From contig AUXH01000075.1 of NCBI GenBank assembly GCA_000482145.1, positions 1 to 46,856 on the forward strand: 46,856 bases of DNA, read 5' to 3'. Shown here piece by piece: positions 1 through 9,087 of this stretch (within the stretch, counting starts at the first letter, position 1; each line of letters starts with the position of its first letter). Origin of the DNA: Strigomonas culicis. Lineage: Eukaryota > Euglenozoa > Kinetoplastea > Trypanosomatida > Trypanosomatidae. A program made the translations under genes and the position numbers. The notes below the pieces were generated by a model. That model was not told the DNA's origin and did not search any database. It saw only the letters and a list, made by a program, of their open reading frames with translations.

Positions 1-329
1 CCCTTCGGCAAGTCGTGAAGTCGATGGTATGTACTGTTGGTTAACGATTCGCTTTCTGGCAAGCTCGCCGCATTAAACACAAGCTGCGCAAGGACCTCGC
101 GCAGGAACACACCAGTCGAAATAGGTTCACACACGAGCGATGACGCCTTTAGCGCAAACGTATTCCCGTCCACTGAAAGTGCTCCCGCCTCAGTGCAGTC
201 TGCTATCGGAGGTCTGGGATACACACGGAGCTGCCGTAGCGTGGTGTCGTTCAGAACAACGGAGAAGGGGAACGGCTCGGTGAGGCCGATCGACTGCTGG
301 ACCGTGATGGCGGCGTCGTGCCCTACCAT
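1..329 (-). CDS. Unknown protein, N-terminal part only (runs off left edge)
   Basis: An open frame of 109 codons reads leftward off the window, so the C-terminus is missing. The ATG at 327-329 is the first ATG after a likely trans-splice acceptor: a pyrimidine-rich tract at about 372-410 is followed by AG at 360-361, giving a 5' UTR of about 30 nt. An in-frame TAA lies just upstream of that acceptor, so the start is well placed. The visible part has mixed hydrophobic and polar residues, no obvious signal peptide or membrane segment, and no motif I recognise. Codon use is less GC-extreme than in the next gene. No function is proposed. Confidence 0.7.
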   Translation of the reverse strand, partial: MVGHDAAITVQQSIGLTEPFPFSVVLNDTTLRQLRVYPRPPIADCTEAGALSVDGNTFALKASSLVCEPISTGVFLREVLAQLVFNAASLPESESLTNSTYHRLHDLPK

Positions 330-576
330 TCTGGCGCGCAGAGTAATGGAGAGGTTGTCCTTTGTGTGTTAAGAAGATCATCCGAAAGGGAAAGACAGAG
401 AGGGAGCGAGGAGTGGATCATTGAGTACATGTACTCTTTAGGATTAACAATGTAATACAGAACAGCAAGAGTTGCGCGGTTAACAGAGATAGCAGCACTT
501 AAGCGGATCATGTGTTTATTACTTCTCTATGACTGGATACTACCATTCTATGTCCGGCTGCACTTGTGCACGCCCC

Positions 577-1410
577 TCAGTCGTCGTCCAGAAACCACTT
601 GGGCTTGTTGCCGTCGGACGGGTTCGGCAGCGGCGCGTCCGAGTCGGGCGGCAGCTCCACGTTCCCGAGGCCGCGGCCCGCGCGGCTGCGCTTGTCTAAG
701 TGCACGGAGGCGCCGTCGGCCTGCAGCAGGTCCACCTCGCGCTTCGCCGCGTAGCGCTTCACGTCGTTCTTGTCGTACTTGAGCGGGTCCATCCCGTGGC
801 TGAGGAACTGCTCGACGAGGTACGCCAGGTAGGCGTCCAGCGACTCGTCTGCGCCGGGGCCGCGGAGGCGGTAGTGCAACTTTGTGAGGCAGCTCGCCAT
901 GGCCTTGCAGCGCGCCGCGACGCTGCCGTCGCCGCCGGCGGGCACCCGCACGTCCGCCTCCAGCCTGACCTTCTTCGCGTCGGGCGACCCCTCGTCATCG
1001 GACTCTTCGTCGTCACTGTCGTCGTCCTCATCGCTATCGAAGTCCTCGTCGTCGTCCTCCTCACCGTCGCCGCTCTCCTCGTCAGCGTCGCTGTCTTCCT
1101 CATCCTCGTCCTCCTCGTCGTCGTCGTCGTCGCTGCTGCTCTCTTCGCTCTCGCTGGAGCTTTGCTTCGGCTTGGCGGTCGGCTTCCTCGCCGCCTCCTC
1201 CCTCGCCTTCTCGTCCATCAGCGCCTTCATCGTCTCCGTGATGAAGCTCTCCTTGGCGTCCACGTAGGCCGGCGGGTACGTGTCTGCGTACTTGGAGCGC
1301 AGCAGCTGCTGCACGACGCCGGCGCTCACGCTCTTCCCGCCCGTGAGGCGGCGCACAATGGTGCCGAGCAGCACCTTCAGCTGCGCGTCCAACTCGGCGT
1401 CGGTGGGCAT
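577..1410 (-). CDS. Acidic HIRIP3-like histone chaperone candidate
   Basis: 277 residues in three parts. Residues about 5-70 are helical and resemble the DEK C-terminal-type fold found at the N-terminus of HIRIP3. Residues about 75-150 are almost uninterrupted Asp/Glu/Ser. Residues about 165-235 are helical and basic/mixed, with a block (CLTKLHYRL, then LSHGMDPLKY, then KRYAAKREVDLLQ) that I match by eye to the conserved C-terminal block of HIRIP3. HIRIP3 proteins bind histones H2A-H2B, so a nuclear histone-chaperone role is inferred, not shown. A pyrimidine tract and AG at 1479-1480 would give a 5' UTR of about 68 nt. Alternative: a generic DEK-C acidic nuclear protein. The similarity was judged without an alignment. 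Confidence 0.6.
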   Translation of the reverse strand: MPTDAELDAQLKVLLGTIVRRLTGGKSVSAGVVQQLLRSKYADTYPPAYVDAKESFITETMKALMDEKAREEAARKPTAKPKQSSSESEESSSDDDDDEEDEDEEDSDADEESGDGEEDDDEDFDSDEDDDSDDEESDDEGSPDAKKVRLEADVRVPAGGDGSVAARCKAMASCLTKLHYRLRGPGADESLDAYLAYLVEQFLSHGMDPLKYDKNDVKRYAAKREVDLLQADGASVHLDKRSRAGRGLGNVELPPDSDAPLPNPSDGNKPKWFLDDD

Positions 1411-1815
1411 CGTAGGACGGTGGTGACCGAGGGAAAGAAAGAAAAAAATGGGTGTCTATTGATAAGCCTTTTCACGTGCTGTGAAAGTAGATGTCAGAGA
1501 AAGGGGGAGGAGACGGTTGGCGCGACAACACATACATGGGCTACAGGAGACTGTCCACGTGCAAGCGTACACTGCGATGATCTCGTTCACTGGAGATGGG
1601 GTCATTGGGAATTACGATAGCGATTATAAATACAGCACATCTATTTTTTGTTTGTTTGTTTGTTTGTTTGCTTGGCAGCTCCTCTGCGTAAGGAGAAGTG
1701 TGTGAATCACAAGAACGCAATCACTTCAAAAGTGCGTCTCTCGCTTCATCTTTGAGTGCTTCAGTGCACCTACAGACATTAAAAGAAAAAAAAAAGCAAG
1801 ATTCAAAGGTTTGCA
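1411..1815. other. Spacer: 3' UTR of the CLC gene and 5' signals of the acidic protein gene
   Basis: Non-coding, 405 bases. It holds the splice acceptor of the gene to its left (AG at 1479-1480), a (TTTG)n repeat at about 1647-1670 and an A-run near 1785-1797. No other gene seen. Confidence 0.7.
1647..1670. repeat. (TTTG)n microsatellite
   Basis: About five tandem TTTG units on the plus strand, in the 3' UTR region of the CLC gene. Confidence 0.85.
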
Positions 1816-4719
1816 TTAGTCAAAAAGATGGTCGATGCTGGTGCTAGCACCCGTCCGCACCGTGGCGTCATCCTCCTCCTCCAACGCCGCCACCCTCACC
1901 TCCGGCACACAGCGCGGGACGAGGTGTGCTTCGTCGCCCGCCTCGCCGACGGTGGTGGTGACCGTGACCGCGTACAGCCCGGCGCGCTCACTGCGGAGAG
2001 GGTGCGCCGGCGCGGCCGGTGACGAGTCGCGCCGCCGCGCCGCGCCGCCCTGATCGGTTGAGTCCTCCAGTCCGTCCTGCAGCTCGTTCGTGCGCTGCCG
2101 CAGCGCGTCGACGAGCAGGTCCTTGCGCGTGATGATGCCGCTGACGCGGTCGCCGTCCACGACCACCATGTGGCGCAGCCCCATGAGCCGGAACGTCTGG
2201 TACGCCATCTGCAGGTTGAAGAAGCGCGGCACGCACCACGGGCTGCGGTTCACAATAAAGGAGAGGTCGACGACCGGCGGGAGCGACGCCGAGAGCGGCG
2301 CGGAGCTGTCCGCCGCGGCGTCGCTGGTCCACCCGGAGTGGCGGTCGGCGGCGAAGTACTGTCCGGACCGGTGCGACACCCACTCCGCCCACGTCAGCTC
2401 GCCCGCGCGCACCGCACACGCGGCGAGGACGCCGCCAAAGCCGTCCGGCACGCAGCGCCGCGCCACGTCGGCGGGCAGCGTCCCCGCGCGGTGGGCCTCC
2501 TCCAGCCGCTGGTGCTCCTCCGCGCCGTGCCGCGTGAGCTGCGGCAGCGTCAGGTACACCTGCAGGTCCTCGCGCGTGACGAGGCCGGCGAACTTGGAGT
2601 GCGTCGCGCCGCCGCCCGCCGGCTCCACCTCGACGACCGGGAAGGCGTGGTGCGTCGTGCGGCGCAGCACGTCCAGGATGACGTCCGTCCGCTCCCGCAC
2701 GCGCAGCGTTACAACGCGCGCCGCCATGACGTCCGCGGCGGTGAGCTGCTCGAACTCCGGCAGCTGCAGCTCCGCGCTGAGGTACGGCACGCAGTCCATC
2801 TCCAGCATCACGTGGTAGAGCGGCACGCACAGCCAGTCCGCCACTGTCTTGGACATGACGATGGCCACCATGACCGGCAGCAGGTAGTGCAGCTCGGACG
2901 ACAGCTCCACCATGATGACGCAGATCGACATGGTCATGCGCGAGGTGCCGGCGAGGAAGGCGCCGGCGCCGATGAGGGCGAAGACGCCGGGGTCCATCCA
3001 CGCCTCCGTCGTCCAGTAGCCGCGCTCGACCCCGATGTTGGTGATGCCCGTGTACCACATGATGAGGCCGTAGAAGCGGCCAAAGATGGCGCCGATCACC
3101 AGACTCGGCACGACGAGGCCGCCGGAGACGGCGGCGCCGCTGGACAGGCAGGCGAACGTGAAGTAGAGGACAAAGTAGAGCAAGAGGTAGTACGGTGGGA
3201 ACTCGCCGGCGGTCTGCCGCGTGAAGAGGTGGCGAATGGTGTTCTTGCCCGTCGCCATGCTCAGCGAGCCGAGCGGCGAGTACGTCTCGTTGCTCCAGCA
3301 CGTCTCGTTGAAGAGCCGCCCGAGGTCCTCCGTGCCCCACACGTACACACTCGCGTTGTACGTGCCGCGGCTCTTCGTTGTGCGGCACTCCGTGAGCACC
3401 GTTGTCACGTACATGACGGCGCTGAACACGGCGGCCAGCACGACCGGCTCGAGGAAGCGGCGGTGGGGGAAAGGCAGCAGGTGGCGGCGGCGCCAGCGGA
3501 TCAGGATCAGATTCACCTTCGTGAACAGCGCCGCGATGCAGCCGAGCAGCAGCCCGAGGAAGACGGAGGGCACAATCGCGATGAGGTTCAGCAGGATGGT
3601 CAGGTTCACCTCGAAGAGCACGGAGGCCGTGTTGGACACCCACCCGAGCAGGCGGCGCTGCTCCACGACGGAGTTGATCATGGACGTGACGGTGAAGCAG
3701 ATCATGGTGGCGAGGAAGATCTGGCCGCTCACGCTGTGGTCCCACACGCTGCTGACCTCCTCCATCACGAACAGCAGCCCGCCGATGGGGGCGCCAAAGG
3801 CCGCGCTAACCCCGCACGCCGCGCCCGCCGTGATGAAGTCGCGGCGGTCCTTGTTCGTGCGGAACGCCTGAAAGAGGCTGCTCTGGAAGCCGAGCGCGCG
3901 GCTGCGGCCCTGCGTGACGCCGGCCGCGGTGATGCCGCCCAGGTGGATCAGCGGCGCCTCCAGCCCGACCGGCAACCCGCTCCCCACCGCAAAGACGCAC
4001 GACACGAGCTTCACGCCGAACGTCCGGAGGCCCATCGCGTGCGGCATGTTCACACCGTTGAGGTACGCCATGATGTCGGGGATGCCGCCGCCCGCCGCGG
4101 CGGGCTGCACGTACACGACGACGCCGGAGGCCACCGCCGCGAGGGCGGCCGAGATGACGACCCACACGACGCCGCCGAACACATACCCCAGCACGCGGAA
4201 GTAGGGTCCCAGGATGACGCGGTGCAGCGCCGTCTCGCGAAAGCTCTCGAGCGCCTCCACCGCGTAGGCGACGAACGTCGCGACGAAGCCCACGGACACG
4301 GCGATGAGCACGTACAGAATCCACCGCAAGACGACGTGCCGCTCCGCCTCGTCCTGCACCACCGCGAGCTGCTGCAGCTGCGCGAAGTTCTGCGCGATGC
4401 GTTCGCTCGTCTGCGCACGACGGTCCGACACGCTCGCGCCGTCCGCGTCGTCCGCGCTGGGGCCGGCGGCCATCTCCGTCTGTGCGCGCTGGTGGTAGTC
4501 GAGCCGCCGGTGGTGCTGCTCGCGGAGGTGCTCCATGTAACTGTTCGGGTAGGACTTATAATACTCGAAGCTCTCGAAGCTCGCCTGCCGCTGCAGCTCG
4601 GCGGGCGAGAGGTCCTCCGTGTGCATCGTGTGGGGGTTCGCGGTCTCCCTCAGCAGCTTCCACCACCGCGCCCACCTTCCCTCCATGTGCGGCCTCTCGG
4701 TCTCTGTTGATATAATCAT
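1816..4719 (-). CDS. CLC-family chloride channel or Cl-/H+ exchanger with CBS domains
   Basis: 967 residues. A cytosolic N-terminus (about 1-127) is followed by a hydrophobic core of many membrane segments (about 130-645) and C-terminal CBS domains (about 660-735 and 850-905). Pore motifs are recognisable but altered: GGGIPD at 210-215 replaces GSGIPE; GLEAP at 252-256 replaces GREGP or GKEGP but keeps the gating glutamate E254; E321 in FVMEE matches the internal proton glutamate of CLC exchangers; GGLVVPS near 533-539 and Y635 match the other anion-binding elements. Retention of both glutamates favours an exchanger in an internal membrane such as acidocalcisome or endolysosome (inference). 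N-glycosylation-like sites lie in the loop at about 454-477. The ATG at 4719 is the first after the acceptor AG at 4760-4761. Confidence 0.95.
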   Translation of the reverse strand: MIISTETERPHMEGRWARWWKLLRETANPHTMHTEDLSPAELQRQASFESFEYYKSYPNSYMEHLREQHHRRLDYHQRAQTEMAAGPSADDADGASVSDRRAQTSERIAQNFAQLQQLAVVQDEAERHVVLRWILYVLIAVSVGFVATFVAYAVEALESFRETALHRVILGPYFRVLGYVFGGVVWVVISAALAAVASGVVVYVQPAAAGGGIPDIMAYLNGVNMPHAMGLRTFGVKLVSCVFAVGSGLPVGLEAPLIHLGGITAAGVTQGRSRALGFQSSLFQAFRTNKDRRDFITAGAACGVSAAFGAPIGGLLFVMEEVSSVWDHSVSGQIFLATMICFTVTSMINSVVEQRRLLGWVSNTASVLFEVNLTILLNLIAIVPSVFLGLLLGCIAALFTKVNLILIRWRRRHLLPFPHRRFLEPVVLAAVFSAVMYVTTVLTECRTTKSRGTYNASVYVWGTEDLGRLFNETCWSNETYSPLGSLSMATGKNTIRHLFTRQTAGEFPPYYLLLYFVLYFTFACLSSGAAVSGGLVVPSLVIGAIFGRFYGLIMWYTGITNIGVERGYWTTEAWMDPGVFALIGAGAFLAGTSRMTMSICVIMVELSSELHYLLPVMVAIVMSKTVADWLCVPLYHVMLEMDCVPYLSAELQLPEFEQLTAADVMAARVVTLRVRERTDVILDVLRRTTHHAFPVVEVEPAGGGATHSKFAGLVTREDLQVYLTLPQLTRHGAEEHQRLEEAHRAGTLPADVARRCVPDGFGGVLAACAVRAGELTWAEWVSHRSGQYFAADRHSGWTSDAAADSSAPLSASLPPVVDLSFIVNRSPWCVPRFFNLQMAYQTFRLMGLRHMVVVDGDRVSGIITRKDLLVDALRQRTNELQDGLEDSTDQGGAARRRDSSPAAPAHPLRSERAGLYAVTVTTTVGEAGDEAHLVPRCVPEVRVAALEEEDDATVRTGASTSIDHLFD

Positions 4720-4759
4720 TGTGTACCACGATATGCGTGGGAGAGTCTATAGTACCTCG

Positions 4760-4800
4760 CTGGATGCACGTGCCACGTAAAAAAAGAGAGGGGAGGGGGG
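4760..4800 (-). promoter_or_regulatory. Trans-splice acceptor and pyrimidine tract of the CLC gene
   Basis: On the minus strand a run of C and T residues is followed by the first AG at 4760-4761, about 40 nt before the ATG. Predicted by pattern only. Confidence 0.6.
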
Positions 4801-4994
4801 ACCAAGGCATTTCATAGACATATTGCTGCACACAATACTGCAAGCAAAATGGGATAAAGCGGAAGGAATCTCATTCGTTTTATTAGTGGCAGCAGTAAGA
4901 TCATGATTGTTTCTGTGTTAATGTGAGCCTTGACAGCATGTGATCAAGGCACACCATGTTAATAATACAACAGCGCTACACTCGCCTCGGCCCA

Positions 4995-5666
4995 CTACTC
5001 CGCTTGATGACGCCGCGACTTGCGGTTGAGGTACTTCTCAACCGCCCCTTTGCCGCCCTTCGCCTCGACGCGATCGTACGTGTCCGCGATGAGCGCGCGC
5101 TTCACCGCACTGCGCTTCGGGAAGAAGGGCTTCTGCTTCACACCCTCCTTCACCTGCTGCACCTCCTTCTTCATCAGCTCCTTCTTCACCTTGTCCTTGC
5201 GGGACAGCACGGCGCCGCCCTTGCTGCGCGACTGGTGCAGCAGCGACTGCCGCTGCAGCTGCTCGAGCTCCGTGTAGATAAACTGCGGCGGCGTCCGCTT
5301 CAGCTCGGCCAGCTCGTCCATGTGGTCCTTGCCAAAGATGTCGCGCTCGTTGTCGGACAGGTCGTACTCCTCGAACTCGGCGGCGTCCAGCTCGCCCTTG
5401 TACACGGCGTCCTCCAGCTCGATGCGGCGCACCATCGCGCGCAGGCAGGCCATGCGGAAGCGGCGCCGCTTCTCCTCCTCCTCCTGCTCCTCGCGCAGGA
5501 ACTTGTAGTTCGCCTCGAACTGCTTGGTGTCGACCGGCCCGTACATGGGGTCGAAGCGCGGGTCGATCCGCCGCGGGCGCGCGGCCGTCTGCAGCAGCCG
5601 ACTGCCGTGGTGCTTGGGCCGCTCGCGCGCGCTCCTCGCAGGCGGGGGCGCGTCGTCGTCACTCAT
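4995..5666 (-). CDS. RRP36: rRNA biogenesis protein RRP36 homologue
   Basis: 223 residues, basic and highly charged. RRP36 acts in the nucleolus in early cleavages of the pre-rRNA that release 18S rRNA, as part of the small-subunit processome. Family marks are the block DPRFDPMYG near residues 37-45, which continues into a charged helix, and a C-terminal block with KPFFPKRS near residue 180 followed by a basic tail. Length fits the family. The start is the ATG at 5664-5666; the two codons upstream in the open frame begin with GTG, so they are excluded. A pyrimidine tract at about 5723-5760 and AG at 5721-5722 give a 5' UTR of about 54 nt. Confidence 0.92.
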   Translation of the reverse strand: MSDDDAPPPARSARERPKHHGSRLLQTAARPRRIDPRFDPMYGPVDTKQFEANYKFLREEQEEEEKRRRFRMACLRAMVRRIELEDAVYKGELDAAEFEEYDLSDNERDIFGKDHMDELAELKRTPPQFIYTELEQLQRQSLLHQSRSKGGAVLSRKDKVKKELMKKEVQQVKEGVKQKPFFPKRSAVKRALIADTYDRVEAKGGKGAVEKYLNRKSRRHQAE

Positions 5667-6016
5667 ATACACGCGTGGGATCTCGGTACAACAGAGCTTC
5701 GAAACGTGCTAAGGTGTGGGCTTTGGAAAGGGAAGAGGGAAGAGGAGAGCAAAAAAAAAAGGAAAGCAATGTAAATGGCTCTGTTCTTTCAAAACGTGTC
5801 ATGACAAGAGCACAAACTATCAACCGAAAGATCCGTTAGCAAAACGAACGATCTGCTTGTCTGTGTGGATGTTTTTTTTTTTTTGCTTTCTTCTCAACGG
5901 ACTTGCTCAGTGCGTTGCTGTTTGCATCAATAGTATTTGTACAGTGGGTTTCATGGTTGAAATGAGGTATATAAAAATACAAATGGAGTGGAGTTCCTCT
6001 GGACATCCGGGCTGAC
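5667..6016. other. Spacer between the COPI-associated gene and RRP36
   Basis: 350 non-coding bases with the RRP36 splice signals (A-run on the plus strand near 5750-5760) and a 3' UTR portion with a T-run near 5873-5884. Nothing else recognised. Confidence 0.65.
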
Positions 6017-7006
6017 TCATCGCATATCCAACGACAAGGACGACGAGGACTTGCTCATGGAGATGTTGAAGTTGCGCTTCAGTGACTCCTCTCTGTTCGA
6101 GAACACGCCGGGGCTATCGCCGCCGCGCGTGAGGTCCTGCTCCCGCAGCGGCGGCTGCGCAGGCTCCGTGGAGGCGAACGCCACCGCCGGCTCCGTCGCC
6201 ACGCTGTCCTGCAGCACCGTTTCTACACGCAACGGAGGGACCGCGCTGCGCGGCGCCATCGTCGTCGCGGCGGTGCTGATACCGCCACCGAACATGGCCG
6301 CTGCCGCCATGGAGGGCTCGAAGGTGGGCTCGCTGCTCTTGGGCGGCGTCGCGTAGCTCTGCGCACTGCTCGGCCCGGTCGCGGCGGTGGGCGGCACGAC
6401 GCCGGCCGCCTTCTGCCTGTCATTCTTGGGCGACTGCTGCAACTTGCTGCGGAAGTCGGAGAGCTTGTGGCCGATGTTGTTGAACACGCCGCCCGTCTCG
6501 ATGCCGTGCTCTTCCCGCTCGCGGCGCTGCAGCTCCTCGCGGCGGAAGGCGTCGACCTCCGCCTGCTGGCGCCGCTGCTCCTGCGCGTCCTCGAACACGG
6601 GGAGCTGCAGCAGGTAGCTAAAGATGTACATGGCGATACCGAGGACAATCGCGAAGCCACCCGCCACGTACATGGTGATGGAGTCGCCCAGCAGCAGGAG
6701 GCCGAAGGAGATGTAGAAGATGCCGCGCCACGGGTACGACGCAATGATGTAGAAGAACTGCAGCCACAGGTACACGACGCGCCGGCACCAGCTGAACTGT
6801 CGAAGCTCCGCGCTGAGGGCCAGGAGGGAGAAGGCGAGGCAGTACACGTCGAGCAAGACGCGGCTAGGCGTGATAACGACCTTCACTAGATTCATAATAA
6901 TGCCCACAAACGTCAGGATCACCACTAGGAGAGAACACAAGAGGTAGAAGCGATGCATGTGACGGCTCCAGAAGCCACTGGGCGCTAGCACATTCTCTCC
7001 CGGCAT
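6017..7006 (-). CDS. COPI-associated (TVP15-like) multi-spanning membrane protein
   Basis: 329 residues. The first half contains about four to five hydrophobic segments (about 20-42, 48-66, 77-91, 95-132) in the arrangement of the COPI-associated protein family, which includes yeast Tvp15 of the Golgi. The second half is a long polar cytosolic tail: a charged helix (about 138-175), then a Ser/Ala/Pro-rich disordered stretch. A role in Golgi or vesicle traffic follows from the family; no catalytic residues are expected. The open frame extends 25 codons upstream, but that part is translated pyrimidine tract and the acceptor AG at 7040-7041 lies inside it, so the ATG at 7004-7006 is the start, with a 5' UTR of about 33 nt. 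Confidence 0.8.
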   Translation of the reverse strand: MPGENVLAPSGFWSRHMHRFYLLCSLLVVILTFVGIIMNLVKVVITPSRVLLDVYCLAFSLLALSAELRQFSWCRRVVYLWLQFFYIIASYPWRGIFYISFGLLLLGDSITMYVAGGFAIVLGIAMYIFSYLLQLPVFEDAQEQRRQQAEVDAFRREELQRREREEHGIETGGVFNNIGHKLSDFRSKLQQSPKNDRQKAAGVVPPTAATGPSSAQSYATPPKSSEPTFEPSMAAAAMFGGGISTAATTMAPRSAVPPLRVETVLQDSVATEPAVAFASTEPAQPPLREQDLTRGGDSPGVFSNREESLKRNFNISMSKSSSSLSLDMR

Positions 7007-7597
7007 CTTGTTGGCGTCGTATTCGGTGTGGGTTGTAACCTGTGTAATTGAAGCAACAAAAAAAAAAGGATAGTAGTGCAAGAGAAGAATCCAACGTTTA
7101 TATAACTTCCCCTTCTCACTTTGTATGGTTTTCTTTCTTCTTCAATCCTAGACACCGCCAAATAAAAAAGAAAACAAATAGAATTACGAAGAGAAGTATG
7201 TACGAAGATAGCGACAAGATACACACATAGAGATGCACATGAGCAAGCTCACTTGAAAACAGTGAGGTAAGGGGGGAGGTCGAAGAAAAAAAAGACGGTG
7301 GTATTTATGCTAATACAAATTATTATTCACTAGTATGCCTTTTAAGGCACATCGTTTTACATCATTCAAAAACTTAATGAGAGAAGAAAAATCGAGAACT
7401 AGAGAATTCTCTTTAAGGGAACAAATCAACGCAATCAATCTAATGTAATATTAATAATTTAATAATATATTAATAATATCAATGAAAGAATAAGAAGAAA
7501 GAGTGGGAAATGTTTCTATGAAAAAAAAAAAAAAGAAGAGAAAGAAAAATAAAACAATAAGCAATCAATAAGGGGTCCATCCCGCCGATGACTGGTG
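7007..7597. other. AT-rich spacer, 3' UTR of the acyltransferase gene
   Basis: 591 bases without a credible gene. It contains the splice signals of the gene to the left (to about 7075), an AT-only stretch of TAATA units at 7441-7480 and an A-run near 7519-7533. Short open frames here are pyrimidine-tract translations. Confidence 0.7.
7441..7480. repeat. AT-only TAATA-type repeat
   Basis: Short overlapping TAATA/ATTAA units, partly self-complementary, in an intergenic region. Confidence 0.6.
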
Positions 7598-8614
7598 TCA
7601 CGCGATGTTGGGCTGCTTCATGGAAGGCAAGGGGACCGTATCCCGCTTGCTCGCGTGCCGCTTCGTGTGCTTCGCCCTCCGCTCGTCCTCCATCTCCTGC
7701 ACCATCTCGTTGTACACCTTCTGCATGTGCTCCTGCATCTCCGCCGCCACCTGCTTGCTCTCCTGCGTCGCAAAGTCGACCGGGTAGGCGCCAACGCGGA
7801 CGCGGATGTCGGCGGGGAAGCCGCCGCTCGGGGCGTTTGCCGGCCAGGTGACGTTGTTGCCCACGGACACCATGTAGTACAGCTCCATCTTGTGCTGGAA
7901 CACGGTCGCGAAGGTGCCGAAGCGGAATGGCTGCAGCCGCTCCGGCGTGCGGTTGACGGCGCCCTCGGGGAAGATGGCCAAGTTACCGCCGTGCGCCACG
8001 TGGCTGTCGACCGCGAGCTGCACCACCGCCTGCTTCTCCTTGTCGACCTGGAACTTGCCGTCCTCGTCGGACTTGAAGTAGACGGGGAAGTGGCCGACAC
8101 GGTCGAAGCAGCCGCCGAAGATGGGGATCTTGCGCAGCGAGTCCTTCATGAGCGTGCGCGTGTGGTACAGCAGCGACATGGGCGCCACCTCGATGAGCGC
8201 GAAGACGTCCCAGAAGGACGTGTGGTTGCACGCCAGCGCGAGGTTGTGAACGCCGATGTCGCTCCAGCCCTTGATCTGCTTCCCCTGTGTGTTCTTGTCA
8301 AACGTTACCTTCGTCTTGATCTGCGGGTTCAGGAGCGCCACCGCCTTGAAGGCGGGCGCGAGAAGCGTGATGCACAGCTTCTCCACGAACCGCTTCGGCA
8401 CGCCGAGGGCGCGGAGCGGGTCCGTCAGGTACAGGAACGCGCAGCACGGAAAGACGGTCGAGAGCACGGTTGTGAAGAACCACGCTCGCATGACGCACAC
8501 GGGCAGCAGGCGCAAGGACAGCAATGAGTAGCCGGTGCCCAGCGCGGCCGCCACTATGGCGCCCTTTTGATGGTTTTGAGTAGCATCGCTCACTGCTGTG
8601 AAGAGACGCTCCAT
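7598..8614 (-). CDS. 1-acyl-sn-glycerol-3-phosphate acyltransferase (PlsC/LPAAT family)
   Basis: 338 residues. The family transfers an acyl chain from acyl-CoA to lysophosphatidic acid to make phosphatidic acid, in the ER membrane. The catalytic HX4D motif is present as NHTSFWD at 130-136 (H131, D136). The second key motif FPEG is at 215-218, inside a segment typical of the acceptor-binding motif III. Hydrophobic stretches at about 18-35 and 43-65 would anchor the N-terminus. The C-terminal 40 residues are basic and have no targeting signal I recognise. The start ATG at 8612-8614 follows an acceptor AG at 8629-8630 with a very C-rich tract. Exact acyl or lysophospholipid specificity cannot be read from sequence. 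Confidence 0.9.
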   Translation of the reverse strand: MERLFTAVSDATQNHQKGAIVAAALGTGYSLLSLRLLPVCVMRAWFFTTVLSTVFPCCAFLYLTDPLRALGVPKRFVEKLCITLLAPAFKAVALLNPQIKTKVTFDKNTQGKQIKGWSDIGVHNLALACNHTSFWDVFALIEVAPMSLLYHTRTLMKDSLRKIPIFGGCFDRVGHFPVYFKSDEDGKFQVDKEKQAVVQLAVDSHVAHGGNLAIFPEGAVNRTPERLQPFRFGTFATVFQHKMELYYMVSVGNNVTWPANAPSGGFPADIRVRVGAYPVDFATQESKQVAAEMQEHMQKVYNEMVQEMEDERRAKHTKRHASKRDTVPLPSMKQPNIA

Positions 8615-8628
8615 TTTTACACCTGCTG

Positions 8629-8670
8629 CTTTGATGAGTGGGTGGGTGGGGGAGGGGGGAAGGGGGGGGG
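8629..8670 (-). promoter_or_regulatory. Trans-splice acceptor with C-rich tract of the acyltransferase gene
   Basis: The minus strand carries a nearly pure C/T tract followed by the first AG at 8629-8630, giving a predicted 5' UTR of only 14 nt. Confidence 0.6.
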
Positions 8671-9048
8671 TAAGTGGATGAGTGAATATGGGTGTGAGTG
8701 GATGTATAGGTAGGATTCTTCCGAAAGGAGGATATCAGTAAATACCAGATACTTTCACTGTATAGAGAGTGGATATGAGAGGATCGCAAAAGCGAGAAAG
8801 TAGGAAGAACGTAATGCGTGAAGAGTCGGCACACTTTGGGACAGAAACAAAAGTCCGCCACGCATTCATTCTATGAGTGGAGCGCAGCAGTGTACTGTTC
8901 GTCCAGGGGCGTGATGAGACGAAATGGACACCACCCATACATTGGTGCGCTCACGGCATCTCTTTGTCTGAACACAGAGGCTCAAGCAAAAAAAAAAGGA
9001 AGCAAAAAAAAAGATGCCAAATTATTCTATCCACATTATTTGAGCCTG

Positions 9049-9080
<32 letters not shown>

Positions 9081-9087
9081 AGAGAGA
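9049..9087. repeat. Compound (TA)n(TG)n(AG)n microsatellite
   Basis: Three adjoining dinucleotide runs on the plus strand, in the 3' UTR region of the gene ending at 9139. Confidence 0.9.

Noticed and set aside
700..1620. 306-codon plus-strand frame over the acidic protein gene
   Set aside because: Val/Leu runs are the reverse of the Asp/Glu run; it extends into spacer without a splice signal.
2170..4710. 846-codon plus-strand open frame opposite the CLC gene
   Set aside because: Its translation is rich in Arg, His, Ala and Val with no domain, and it is explained by the GC-rich codon use of the CLC gene, which rarely creates stops on the opposite strand.
7595..8527. 310-codon plus-strand frame opposite the acyltransferase
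   Set aside because: Low-complexity Arg/His/Leu/Val translation; the minus-strand frame has both catalytic motifs.
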